Shown one piece after another: positions 1 to 8,260 of a stretch of 64,000 nt of DNA. This DNA comes from Nocardiopsis terrae (GTDB lineage: Bacteria; Actinomycetota; Actinomycetes; Streptosporangiales; Streptosporangiaceae): positions 62,001 to 126,000 of the forward strand of contig NZ_BMXJ01000008.1 of NCBI RefSeq assembly GCF_014651695.1. Direction: 5' to 3'. Under the pieces are notes generated by a model. It was given only the letters and a program-made list of their open reading frames with translations, did no database searches and was not told the origin of the DNA. Each line of letters opens with the position of its first letter. The stretch's first letter is position 1. Position numbers and translations under genes: made by a program.

Positions 1-459
1 CCGGCGGATGAACTGGCCGCCGGAGACGTCACCCATGTAGCGGGTGTAGTGGTGGGCGACGAAGCCCGCGGGGTGGTCGGCCATCTGTTCGATGCGCGCG
101 ACGTAGGTCCTGGTGGCCGGGGTCGGGGAGATCCGCTCGCGCCAGCCGGTGCCGAGCAGGTGCTCCAGGTCGGCCTCCAGTGCGGGGACGCGTTCCAGTT
201 CGGGGTGGTGGAAGCGGCCTGCGACGGGGTCCTCGCGGAGGGCGCGGCCGACCCGCTCCAGGGCCACGTAGGCGAAGTAGTGCTGAGCGACCATCTCGGT
301 GTAGCCCGCGCGCGGGAGTTCGCCCGCGAGCAGGGCCTCGGTGAAGCCGTGCTGTTCGGCGGTGGCGTGGTCGCCCCAGGTGGCGGCCTTGAGCCGTTCG
401 GAGAACGGTTCGCCGACGGTGGGGTCGGCCGTTGCGGTGGCCTCGGCCGTGGCGCTCAT
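1..459 (-). CDS. Heme oxygenase, N-terminal part (runs off window)
   Basis: Biliverdin-producing heme oxygenase: it opens the porphyrin ring of heme and releases iron, CO and biliverdin in the cytoplasm. The 153 visible residues start at an ATG at 459 preceded by a purine-rich GAGAGGCGGA stretch. Near residue 31 the pattern H-x-x-A-E fits the proximal heme-ligand histidine region, and near residue 145 GDVSGGQ is the distal-helix glycine signature of the family. The C-terminus lies beyond base 1. The 418-bp upstream region holds a perfect 7+1+7 palindrome about 35 bp before the start, a possible operator. Family call is firm; whether the role is iron acquisition or heme detoxification cannot be told. 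Confidence 0.9.
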   Translation of the reverse strand, partial: MSATAEATATADPTVGEPFSERLKAATWGDHATAEQHGFTEALLAGELPRAGYTEMVAQHYFAYVALERVGRALREDPVAGRFHHPELERVPALEADLEHLLGTGWRERISPTPATRTYVARIEQMADHPAGFVAHHYTRYMGDVSGGQFIRR

Positions 460-877
460 CGGCACTGTCCGCCTCTCGTTCCGGGGATCTTTATGACATC
501 ATGTCATTTAGGTGTGCGGCGCTGTCAAGGCTGATACGACGCTCTGTCATATAAAAAGGGGCGCAGGGCTCATTTGGAGTGCCCTACGTCACATGGTTCA
601 CGCGCTCCTGCACGCGCACATGCATGCTCTGACCACCTATGCGACCGCCGCCCGCATCCGGATGCCCCGCGTGCCCGGGCCTGCGCGCACGCAAGGCGTG
701 TCGGCCGTGTCCCCCCGGCATTGGGTGTGTCTCGTCTCGTCCGCTGGTCAACTGGTCGCCAGGGCGTTTATCGTTTGGGTGTCGTGCGGTCCGAACCGCC
801 GGGAAGACCCGAGGTGTCCGCCTCGGGCCTCCGGCATGACAACGCACCCCACGGACCCACGAACCTTGAGGCGATGA
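460..877. other. Intergenic region between divergent heme oxygenase and phosphatase genes
   Basis: A 418-bp gene-free stretch carrying the promoters of two divergent genes. It holds the palindrome at 493-507 and a locally AT-rich patch (TATAAAAAGG) near 549-558. Short open frames here overlap each other on both strands, start without ribosome binding sites and resemble nothing; I do not call them genes. Confidence 0.6.
493..507. promoter_or_regulatory. Palindrome upstream of heme oxygenase, possible operator
   Basis: ATGACAT and ATGTCAT flank a single central base, giving a perfect 15-bp inverted repeat 34-48 bp upstream of the heme oxygenase start. It does not match the DtxR/IdeR iron box that I know. 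It sits where a repressor would act. No cognate regulator is visible in the window. Confidence 0.4.
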
Positions 878-2167
878 GTGGATACCAGGAGAACAGGGCA
901 CGATCCCGTGACGGTGATCGGTGACGAAGCGGCCAACGCCGCCGACGGCGCTGCGACACACGGCAGCGCCGCCCCGGGTGACGACACCGTCCTGGACGAC
1001 CGGGTGGAGGCTACCGTCGAATCGGTTGACGTCCTACTGATCGAAGACGACCCCGGCGATGCCCTTCTCGCCGAGGAACTCCTAGCGGACACCGCACTGA
1101 CCACACGCATCACCTGGGTCTCCACACTCAAGGCGGCCCGCGAGCACCTCACCGACTTCCGCGGTTGCGTCCTGCTCGACCTCAACCTCCCCGACGGGCA
1201 CGGCCTGGACCTGCTACGCGAGGTCCTCGGCAGCGCGCCCTCAGCCGCGGTCGTGGTCCTCACCGGCCTCGACGACGAACACGAGGGCATCGCCGCCGTC
1301 GCCGCGGGCGCCCAGGACTACCTGGTCAAGGGCCAGGTGGACGGTTCCCTGCTGGCCCGGAGCCTGCGCTACTCCCTGGAGCGGCGCCGCGCCGACGAGA
1401 ACGCCCGCCAGTTGCGCGAGGCGCGGATGCGGGCCCGCGAGAACATGCGCCTGGAGCGAGGCCTGCTGCCCCAGGTCCTGCTCGGCCGCTCACCGCTCAG
1501 CCACCGTGCCTACTACCGGCCCGGCCGAAAACGCGCCCTGGTCGGTGGCGACTTCTACGACGCGGTCGAGAAGGACGGCACCACCCACGTCATCATCGGC
1601 GACGTCAGCGGCCACGGCCCGGACGAGGCCGCCCTCGGCGTCAGCCTGCGCATCGCCTGGCGCACCCTCGTCATGAGCGGGGTCGCCGAGGAACGCGTCC
1701 TGCCCAACCTGGAGGACCTCCTGGTCAGCGAGCGCGCCCAGGAGGAGATGTACGCGACGCTGTGCATGGCCAGCCTCGACACCGGCAGCGACCGGGCCCG
1801 GGTGCGCGTCCTCGGCCACCCGCCCCCCATGGTCGTCACCGACGGCGTGGCGGAGGAGATCCAGGCCGTCCCACAGCCGCCGCTGGGAGTCTTCCCGGTG
1901 GACCAGGAGGAAGCGGCCGAGATCGTGCTGCCCAAGGGCGCGAGCATGCTGTTCTACACCGACGGCCTGGTCGACGCCTACGACGGCGGGCCACCCGCGC
2001 GCCTGGAGGTCGCGGGTCTGCGCCGGATGGTGAACGGGGCGCTCACCCAGGGTGTGGCCCTGAACAACCTGCCCGAACACCTGGTGGACGAGGCGGAGCG
2101 CAGCAACGGGGGACCGCTCCAGGACGACGTGGCGATGCTGCTCGTCAACCACGGAGAGCCGGAGTGA
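878..2167 (+). CDS. Response regulator fused to PP2C (RsbU/SpoIIE-type) serine phosphatase
   Basis: A 429-residue two-domain protein. Residues about 50-165 form a receiver domain with acidic pair ED56-57, phosphoacceptor Asp101 in VLLDLNLPD and Lys151. After a helical linker, residues about 205-425 form a PP2C phosphatase with metal-binding motifs GGDFYD (223-228), GDVSGHG (241-247), FYTDG and a final QDDVAML. Such proteins dephosphorylate anti-sigma-factor antagonists when the receiver is phosphorylated, so this is probably the output of the sensor kinase directly downstream. The stop codon lies just before the kinase. The GTG at 878 is preceded by only a weak TTGAGG; a GTG at 908 behind AGGAGA is an alternative start that leaves both domains intact. 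Confidence 0.87.
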   Translation: MDTRRTGHDPVTVIGDEAANAADGAATHGSAAPGDDTVLDDRVEATVESVDVLLIEDDPGDALLAEELLADTALTTRITWVSTLKAAREHLTDFRGCVLLDLNLPDGHGLDLLREVLGSAPSAAVVVLTGLDDEHEGIAAVAAGAQDYLVKGQVDGSLLARSLRYSLERRRADENARQLREARMRARENMRLERGLLPQVLLGRSPLSHRAYYRPGRKRALVGGDFYDAVEKDGTTHVIIGDVSGHGPDEAALGVSLRIAWRTLVMSGVAEERVLPNLEDLLVSERAQEEMYATLCMASLDTGSDRARVRVLGHPPPMVVTDGVAEEIQAVPQPPLGVFPVDQEEAAEIVLPKGASMLFYTDGLVDAYDGGPPARLEVAGLRRMVNGALTQGVALNNLPEHLVDEAERSNGGPLQDDVAMLLVNHGEPE

Positions 2168-2193
2168 GCTCCACCGGGGAGGAACACCGCACC

Positions 2194-4122
2194 ATGGACA
2201 ACGAGCCCGGAACGGATTCGGCCGCAGGGGAGGGGGAAGGAGCCCGGAGGCCCTTGGGAGGGGCCTCTTCCGTCAGTGCCTCCCTCCGCAGCCGGGTGCA
2301 CTCCAGCAGGCACTCCTGGAGCCTGCGGCGCCGGGTCACCAGCCTGCTGACGGTGGTCGCCGTCGTCCTGGTGCTGGCGGTCTCGGTGATCACCCTCGCC
2401 GCCTTCCAGGCCCGCGACTCCCTGACCCGCCAGGTCGACTCGCTCACGCCGGGGCTGAGCACCGTCGAGCAGACCCGCTCGGCCTACCTCAGCCAGGACC
2501 ACGCCCTGCGCGGCTACATCCTCACCGGCGACCGCGAGTTCCTCCAGCCCTTCGTCGAGCAGCGGATGTCCCTCGCCGAGTACCGGAGCGCCCTGACCAC
2601 CCTGGCCGAGGAGAACGAGGACGTCGCGCCCAAGGTCGAGGAGCTCATCGCGGCCGGCGAGGTCTGGAGCGAGGAGTTCGCCGAACCGGTCCTGGAACAG
2701 GTCCGTACCGGCCAGACGCCGACCCAGGAGGACCTCCAGCGCGGCCGGGTGCTGTTCCTGGAGCTCAACCGGGCCGCCGACGCCACCACCAACCACCTCG
2801 AGAGCGAGATCCAGGAGGCCCAGAGCGGCCTGACCCTGGCCACCCAGCAGGTCGTGGCCCTCCTCGTGCTCGTCGGCCTGGTCGTGGTGTTCCTGTCGGT
2901 CTTCCTCTGGGTGATGCTCCAGCAGTGGGTACTGCGCCCCCTGGAGGACCTGGCCGGACACATGCGCCAGGTCTCCGAGGGCTACTACGCCCACCGCATC
3001 TCCCTGCAGGGCCCGCCGGAGATCGTCCAGCTGGGCCAGGACGTGGACGCCATGCGCGAGCGCATCGTGCACGACCTGGACGAGGTCGCCTCGGCGCGGC
3101 GCAAGCTCCAGGAGCAGTCCAGCCTGCTGGAGCACCAGACGGAGGAGCTGCGCCGGTCCAACCTGGAGCTGGAGCAGTTCGCCTACGTCGCCTCACACGA
3201 CCTCCAGGAGCCGCTGCGTAAGGTGGCGAGCTTCTGCCAGCTGCTCCAGCGCCGCTACCACGGCCAGCTGGACGAGCGCGCGGACTCCTACATCGACTTC
3301 GCGGTCGAGGGCGCCAAACGCATGCAGACCCTCATCAACGACCTCCTCGCCTTCTCCCGGGTCGGGCGCACCAAGAACTTCGCCCCGGTCGACCTGAACG
3401 TGGCCCTGGACGACGCTCTGAGCAGTCTGGAGACCCGCCTGGAGGAGGCGGACGCCGAGATCACCGGCGATGCCCTGCCCACCATCCAGGGCGACCGCAC
3501 CCTGCTCACCCAGGTCTTCTTCAACCTGGTGGGCAACGCGGTCAAGTTCCGCGGCGAGGACGCGCCCAGGGTCCACGTCAGCGTGGAACGCCAGGACGAC
3601 GAATGGGTGTTCTGCTGCACGGACAACGGCATCGGCATCGAACCGCAGTACGCCGAGCGGATCTTCGTCATCTTCCAGCGCCTGCACACCAGGGAGAAGT
3701 ACACCGGTACCGGTATCGGCCTGGCCATGTGCAAGAAGATCATCGAGTTCCACGGCGGACGCATGTGGCTGGACACGGGAGCAGAGGACGTCGAAGGGGC
3801 CGAAACCACCGAGGACACGGACTCCGGCCGGGCCGGAACCCGCATATGCTGGACCCTGCCCGTCGACACCCAGACGGAGGAGGAAGATCCGGTTGCCGTG
3901 GAGGGAACCGAATCGACTGCTGATACCGATAACCATGTTGAGGGCACCGAGGCAGTCGAGTCCGCCCCCGCGGACGAGACGCCGACGGCCACACGAGAGT
4001 CCAGTGGCAACGAGCCGGAGACCGGGGTCCCCACGGGTCGAGAACCCGAAGGGGAACCCCGTCCCCTGCCCGGCGACGCTGGCGGTACGGCTCCCCCCGG
4101 TCGCGGGGCGGGGCCCGTATAG
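2194..4122 (+). CDS. Membrane sensor histidine kinase with CHASE3 domain
   Basis: A 642-residue membrane kinase. Transmembrane segments at about 48-71 and 220-240 enclose a roughly 145-residue extracellular CHASE3-like helical domain, which contains the typical LRGYILTGDREFL stretch. A HAMP-like linker and coiled coil follow, then the H-box YVASHDLQEPLRKV with His335, the form seen in phytochrome-type kinases. The HATPase domain carries an N-box (FNLVGNAVKF), DNGIGI and TGTGIGLAM. The last 110 residues are acidic, low-complexity and probably disordered. ATG 2194 follows GGGAGGA with good spacing; a GTG at 2164 overlapping the upstream stop is an alternative. It likely phosphorylates the receivers encoded on either side. 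The stimulus is unknown. Confidence 0.92.
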   Translation: MDNEPGTDSAAGEGEGARRPLGGASSVSASLRSRVHSSRHSWSLRRRVTSLLTVVAVVLVLAVSVITLAAFQARDSLTRQVDSLTPGLSTVEQTRSAYLSQDHALRGYILTGDREFLQPFVEQRMSLAEYRSALTTLAEENEDVAPKVEELIAAGEVWSEEFAEPVLEQVRTGQTPTQEDLQRGRVLFLELNRAADATTNHLESEIQEAQSGLTLATQQVVALLVLVGLVVVFLSVFLWVMLQQWVLRPLEDLAGHMRQVSEGYYAHRISLQGPPEIVQLGQDVDAMRERIVHDLDEVASARRKLQEQSSLLEHQTEELRRSNLELEQFAYVASHDLQEPLRKVASFCQLLQRRYHGQLDERADSYIDFAVEGAKRMQTLINDLLAFSRVGRTKNFAPVDLNVALDDALSSLETRLEEADAEITGDALPTIQGDRTLLTQVFFNLVGNAVKFRGEDAPRVHVSVERQDDEWVFCCTDNGIGIEPQYAERIFVIFQRLHTREKYTGTGIGLAMCKKIIEFHGGRMWLDTGAEDVEGAETTEDTDSGRAGTRICWTLPVDTQTEEEDPVAVEGTESTADTDNHVEGTEAVESAPADETPTATRESSGNEPETGVPTGREPEGEPRPLPGDAGGTAPPGRGAGPV

Positions 4123-4134
4123 GGGTCTGAAAGC

Positions 4135-4581
4135 TTGAGCGAGGTCATGTTGGTGCATCCCATTGAGGTGCTGCTGGTCGAGGACGATCCCGGTGACGTC
4201 CTGATGACCAAGGAGGCGTTCGAGGAACACAAGCTGGGGAACCGGCTGCACGTGGTCTCGGACGGCGTCGAGGCGCTCCGCTTCCTGCGTCGCGAGGGTG
4301 AGTTCGCTGACGCCCCCCGCCCCCACCTGATCCTCCTGGACCTCAACCTGCCGCGTAAGGACGGCCGGGAGGTACTGGAGGAGGTCAAGAGCGACGACAA
4401 CCTCGCGCACATCCCCGTCGTGGTACTCACGACCTCGGAGGCCGAGGAGGACGTGCTGCGCAGCTACCGCCTGCACGCCAATGCCTACGTGCCCAAGCCC
4501 GTGGACTTCGAGCAGTTCATCAGGGTCGTGCGCCAGATCGACGACTTCTTCGTCACCGTCGTCCGGCTCCCCAAGAGCTGA
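4135..4581 (+). CDS. Stand-alone response regulator (Rcp1-like)
   Basis: A 148-residue receiver domain with no output domain. It has the acidic pair ED17-18, phosphoacceptor Asp69 in ILLDLNLPRKDG, a Thr in VVVLTTS and Lys in YVPKPVDFEQF, the layout of Rcp1-like receivers that pair with phytochrome-type kinases. It begins 12 bp after the kinase stop, so the three genes 878-4581 look like one transcript. The likely start is the TTG at 4135, behind AGGGG with 9-bp spacing. An ATG at 4147 has poorly placed upstream sequence. It may act as a phosphate sink or shuttle for the upstream REC-PP2C protein; that role is inference. Confidence 0.9.
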   Translation: MSEVMLVHPIEVLLVEDDPGDVLMTKEAFEEHKLGNRLHVVSDGVEALRFLRREGEFADAPRPHLILLDLNLPRKDGREVLEEVKSDDNLAHIPVVVLTTSEAEEDVLRSYRLHANAYVPKPVDFEQFIRVVRQIDDFFVTVVRLPKS

Positions 4582-4664
4582 TCCGGGCTCCGGATCCGGG
4601 GACGGCGGCCGTACTCACCGCGCCGGACCGGGTGGGTGCGGCGGTTTTTCGTTACGGTAAGGGC

Positions 4665-5192
4665 ATGAGCCTGCCGGAACCGCGTGAACCCGCTGGTCCC
4701 TACCGCGTCAGTGTGGTGTGTCTGGGAAACATCTGCCGATCGCCCATGGCGGCGAAGGTGCTCACCGCAGACCTCGAACGCGCCGGAATGAGCGACCTCG
4801 TGGAGGTCGACAGCTCCGGCACGGGCGACTGGCACGTGGGCGGCGGAATGGACCCCCGTGCCGCCGCCACACTGCGTGTGCACGGGTACCTGACCAACCA
4901 CACCGCCCGCCAGTTCGACCCCGAGGACCTCGCCACCAGGGACCTCGTACTGGTGATGGACACGGACAACCTGGACGAGGTGCGCCGCGCCGTCGACGAA
5001 CGGGGGGCCGAGCTCGGCTTCGACGCCTCCCGGCTGCGGCTGTTCCGCTCCTTCGCGCCCGGATGCGGCCCCAATCCAGAGGTCCCCGACCCCTACTACG
5101 GGGGAGACGACGGGTTCACCGCCGTCCTGAACATGGTCGAGGCCGCCGCCAAGGGGCTCACCGGGGAACTCGTATCCCGGCTGCGGGGCTAG
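4665..5192 (+). CDS. Low-molecular-weight phosphatase (LMW-PTP family)
   Basis: A 175-residue cytoplasmic phosphatase. The P-loop CLGNICRS, with nucleophile Cys19 and Arg25, lies right after the first strand, and DPYYGG near the C-terminus supplies the general-acid Asp; both are hallmarks of the LMW-PTP fold. The length is normal. It starts at ATG 4665 after GGTAAGGG. The next gene, a fructosamine-kinase homologue, begins 22 bp downstream. From published work as I recall it, LMW-PTP relatives can remove phosphate from ribulosamine 5-phosphates, which makes deglycation a better guess here than protein tyrosine dephosphorylation. The sequence alone does not decide between them. Confidence 0.9.
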   Translation: MSLPEPREPAGPYRVSVVCLGNICRSPMAAKVLTADLERAGMSDLVEVDSSGTGDWHVGGGMDPRAAATLRVHGYLTNHTARQFDPEDLATRDLVLVMDTDNLDEVRRAVDERGAELGFDASRLRLFRSFAPGCGPNPEVPDPYYGGDDGFTAVLNMVEAAAKGLTGELVSRLRG

Positions 5193-5214
5193 CCGCTTGG
5201 ACAGGGAGATGATC

Positions 5215-6141
5215 GTGCGCTCCTTCGGACCCGGGGGCACGGGGGACGGGCCGGAGCGGTCGCGCCGGGACCCGTTGACCGGGACCCTCGCCGAACGCGT
5301 CTCGGCCCTGCTCGGCCGGGAGGTCCGGCGGGCCGCCAGGGCCGGGAGCAGCCACGACTGGACCCTGTCCTACGCCGAGTTGGCCGACGGTACCCGGCTG
5401 TTCGTCAAGTCCCTGGCGCGCGGGGCCGAGCCCACCGGGGTGCTGGTCGCCGAGGCGCGCGGTCTGGAATGGCTCGGGAGGTGTTTCGGGTCCCCGGCGA
5501 TCGCGCCCCTGGGGTGGGACTCGCACCTGCTCGTCCTGCCGTGGATCGAACAGCGCGAGCCCACACCCGCCGCGGCCGATCGGCTCGGCAGGCAGCTCGC
5601 CGGAACCCACCTCACCGGGGCCGACGGTTTCGGCGCGGACTGGACCGGTTACATCGGTCCGCTTCCCCTGGACAACACCCCCTCCCGGGACTGGCCGCGC
5701 TTCTACGCCGAACAGCGGCTACGCCCCTACCTGCGCCAGGCCCTGGACCAGGGTGCGCTGACCCCCGCCGACGCGCGTGCCGTCGAGAAGGTGGTCGACT
5801 CGGTCGAGGAGTTGGCCGGGGAACCGGAACCGCCGGCCCGTGTGCACGGGGACCTGTGGAACGGCAACGTGCTCTGGCGTGAACGCGACGCGGTGCTCAT
5901 CGATCCCGCCGCGCACGGCGGTCACCGCGAGGCGGACCTGGCGATGCTGGCCCTGTTCGGCCTGCCCTACCTGGACCGGGTCCGCGACGCCTACAACGAG
6001 GTCGCTCCGCTGTCCTCGGGGTGGCGGGGCCGGGTGGCCCTGCACCAGCTGCACCCTCTGCTCGTGCACGTGTGCCTGTTCGGAGCCGCCTACCGGACCA
6101 CCGCTCTGGAGGCCGCGCGCACCGCGTACCGCGCCGGCTGA
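5215..6141 (+). CDS. Fructosamine/ribulosamine 3-kinase family protein
   Basis: A 308-residue kinase of the fructosamine-3-kinase/aminoglycoside-phosphotransferase fold. The catalytic loop reads VHGDLWNGNVLW, followed by a magnesium-binding LIDPAAHGGHREADLAM segment; an N-lobe Lys sits in LFVKSL. These enzymes phosphorylate ketoamines on glycated proteins so that the sugar falls off, and bacterial members prefer ribulosamines and erythrulosamines. I place the start at GTG 5215 because GGGAGA lies 5 bp upstream; a TTG at 5197 or ATG at 5209 would add a few residues but lack a well-placed ribosome binding site. It is co-directional with, and probably co-transcribed with, the LMW phosphatase gene. 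Confidence 0.87.
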   Translation: MRSFGPGGTGDGPERSRRDPLTGTLAERVSALLGREVRRAARAGSSHDWTLSYAELADGTRLFVKSLARGAEPTGVLVAEARGLEWLGRCFGSPAIAPLGWDSHLLVLPWIEQREPTPAAADRLGRQLAGTHLTGADGFGADWTGYIGPLPLDNTPSRDWPRFYAEQRLRPYLRQALDQGALTPADARAVEKVVDSVEELAGEPEPPARVHGDLWNGNVLWRERDAVLIDPAAHGGHREADLAMLALFGLPYLDRVRDAYNEVAPLSSGWRGRVALHQLHPLLVHVCLFGAAYRTTALEAARTAYRAG

Positions 6142-6198
6142 GCCGTGCACCGGTGCTCCCGACGGCGGGGGCGGCGCCGTGCCGCCCCCACCGGGCGG

Positions 6199-7170
6199 TC
6201 AGCCCTTGACGCTGCCGGCCAGCAGCCCGCGCACGAAGTAGCGCTGGAGCAGGAAGAACACGATCAGCGGGACGATGATCGACACGAACGCCCCCGCGGT
6301 GAGCCGGTGCCAGGCCTCGCCTCGGGTTCCCGCGAGTTCGGCCAGCCGGACGGTGAGCGGCGCGGTCGCGGTGTCGCCGCCAGCGAAGATCAGCGCCACC
6401 AACAGGTCGTTCCAGACCCACAGGAACTGGAAGATGCCGAGGGAGACCAGGGCGGGGGCGATCAGCGGAAGCACCACCTTGCGGAAGATCGTCCCGTGCC
6501 CGGCACCGTCCACGCGGGCGGCCTCGAAAAGCGACTTCGGTAGCTGCGAGATGAAGTTGTGCATCAGGAAGATGCCCAGCGGCAGACCGAAGATGGTGTG
6601 CGCCACCCACACGTTGGTGAACGCCATGGCGCCGGACAGCTCCCAGGCGGGAAGGAGCTGGGCACCGCCGACCGACACGCCCTGGGAGAAGAAACGCAAC
6701 AGCGGGACCAGGGACATCTGGAGCGGGACGATCTGGAGCGCGAAGATTCCGAGGAACACCCAGTCACGGCCGCGGAAGTCGATCCAGGCGAGTGCGTAGG
6801 CCGCCAGTGCGGCGACCCCCAGGACGAACACCGTCGAGGGCAGGGTGATCACGAACGAGTTCACGAAGTGGCTGGCCAGACGGCCGTCGTTGGCGTTGCC
6901 GAAGAGCACGTCCCGGTAGTTGTCCAGGGTCACCTCGGGGGAGCCGAAGAACGTCCACCAGCCGGTGGCACGGATCTGTTCGGCGGGCCGGAACGAGGAG
7001 ATGAACAGCCCGGCGGTGGGCAGCGTCCACACGACGGCGATGACCAGCGCCGCGAGGCTGGCCGCGCCGCCGCTGAGCCGTTTGCGGACCCGGTCGGCGG
7101 CGCCCCGGTCGGCGGCCGTCCCGCGCTCGGCGGGCGCGGCGGCCCCGGGGAGGGTGTCGTTCGTGCTCAT
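6199..7170 (-). CDS. Sugar ABC transporter permease (MalG/AglG type)
   Basis: A 323-residue inner-membrane permease of the carbohydrate ABC family. After a charged 35-residue N-terminus come six predicted membrane segments. The cytoplasmic EAA loop, which docks the ATPase, reads EAARVDGAGHGTIFRKVVLP, and the end AGSVKG is typical of MalG-like proteins. Its start codon overlaps the stop of the upstream permease (ATGA), so translation is coupled. No ATPase gene is present; actinomycete sugar importers commonly share an MsiK-type ATPase encoded elsewhere. Closest resemblance is to AglG of alpha-glucoside importers; the substrate is inferred. Confidence 0.92.
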   Translation of the reverse strand: MSTNDTLPGAAAPAERGTAADRGAADRVRKRLSGGAASLAALVIAVVWTLPTAGLFISSFRPAEQIRATGWWTFFGSPEVTLDNYRDVLFGNANDGRLASHFVNSFVITLPSTVFVLGVAALAAYALAWIDFRGRDWVFLGIFALQIVPLQMSLVPLLRFFSQGVSVGGAQLLPAWELSGAMAFTNVWVAHTIFGLPLGIFLMHNFISQLPKSLFEAARVDGAGHGTIFRKVVLPLIAPALVSLGIFQFLWVWNDLLVALIFAGGDTATAPLTVRLAELAGTRGEAWHRLTAGAFVSIIVPLIVFFLLQRYFVRGLLAGSVKG

Positions 7171-8144
7171 GTCAGCTCCCTGGCCTTGCGGTTGCGCCGG
7201 ATCTGGAAGGCGACCAGCGGGATGACCAGGACGAACAGGAACACGGCCAGGGCCGATCCCTGACCGACCTGGCCCTGGGAGAACGCCTGGCTGTACATCT
7301 CGTTGGCGATCACGCTGGTGCCGTAGTTGCCGCCGGTCATGGTGCGGACGATGTCGAAGATCTTGAGGGTCTGCACCGAGATCGTGATGAGCACGACCAG
7401 GAGGGTGGGCCAGACCGACGGCAGGGTGATGCGGCTGAACAGTTGCCAGGGGCCGGCGCCGTCGATGCGCGCGGCCTCCACGATCTCGGCGGGGATCGCC
7501 TTGATGGCCGCGGACAGGACCACCATCGCGAACCCGGCCTGGACCCAGATCAGGACCAGGATCAGCAGGAACGTGTTGAGGGGTTGTTCGAGCAGCCACA
7601 GCCGGGGCTCGCCGCCGAACCACACGACGATCTGGTTGAACAGCCCGTACTGCTCCTGGTCGGCGGGGCGGTAGGCGTACACGAACCGCCAGATGATGCT
7701 CGCGCCGACGAACGAGATCGCCATCGGCATGAACACCAGCGACTTGGCCACGGACTCGAACCGGGAGCGGTCGATGAGCACGGCGTACAGCAGGCCGACC
7801 GCCGTGGCCATGGCCGGGGCGAACAGTACCCACAGCAGGGTGTTGAGCAGGACCTGGAGGATCTCCGGGCGCTGGAACATCCAGAGGTAGTTGGCCAGCC
7901 CCACGAACACGTCGCCGTTGCGGTCGTGGAAGGACAGGACGGTGGTGCGGATGACCGGGTAGACGAGCCCGCCGAGAATGAGGACCGCGGCCGGGCCGAG
8001 GAAGAAGGCCGCCTGCCACCGGTCCCGCCTGCTGCGGGGTGCGTCGAGCAGGACGAGCATCAGGCCGATGACGCCGAGGAAGGCGACGATCCCGATGAGC
8101 ATCCACACGAGCTTGGGCAGCTCGTTCAGGAAGGAGAACTCCAT
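7167..8144 (-). CDS. Sugar ABC transporter permease (MalF/AglF type)
   Basis: A 325-residue membrane permease, partner of the downstream MalG-like protein. Two hydrophobic segments lie before residue 70, and the EAA loop is EAARIDGAGPWQLFSRITLP. The large periplasmic loop of enterobacterial MalF is absent, as usual outside that group. ATG 8144 is chosen because the solute-binding-protein gene ends 116 bp upstream and only a hairpin lies between. The N-terminal leader and the overall arrangement resemble AglF of the AglEFG alpha-glucoside importer. Confidence 0.92.
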   Translation of the reverse strand: MEFSFLNELPKLVWMLIGIVAFLGVIGLMLVLLDAPRSRRDRWQAAFFLGPAAVLILGGLVYPVIRTTVLSFHDRNGDVFVGLANYLWMFQRPEILQVLLNTLLWVLFAPAMATAVGLLYAVLIDRSRFESVAKSLVFMPMAISFVGASIIWRFVYAYRPADQEQYGLFNQIVVWFGGEPRLWLLEQPLNTFLLILVLIWVQAGFAMVVLSAAIKAIPAEIVEAARIDGAGPWQLFSRITLPSVWPTLLVVLITISVQTLKIFDIVRTMTGGNYGTSVIANEMYSQAFSQGQVGQGSALAVFLFVLVIPLVAFQIRRNRKARELT

Positions 8145-8183
8145 GGAAGACCTTAGGTGGTGCCTGGAGAGGAGGGAGGGGAG

Positions 8184-8214
8184 GGCCGCGCGGCGTCAGT
8201 GACGCCGCGCGGCC
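8184..8214 (-). terminator. Strong hairpin between binding-protein and permease genes
   Basis: A near-perfect 31-bp inverted repeat; the core stem GGCCGCGCGGCG is closed by a 7-nt loop (TCAGTGA) that can itself pair further. It lies 46 bp past the binding-protein stop and 40 bp before the permease start and has no U-run. In sugar operons such hairpins let the binding protein be made in excess over the permeases, by 3-prime mRNA protection or partial termination. That role is inferred from position. Confidence 0.6.
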
Positions 8215-8260
8215 GGGAGCTTCGAGCACGGGCCGAAGCGGAGGCCCAAAGCAAACACAG

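Noticed and set aside
1165..2163. Open frame continuous with the histidine kinase that overlaps the REC-PP2C gene
   Set aside because: The extension is Arg/Pro/Gly-rich shadow sequence of the phosphatase gene; the kinase starts at 2194 behind a good ribosome binding site.
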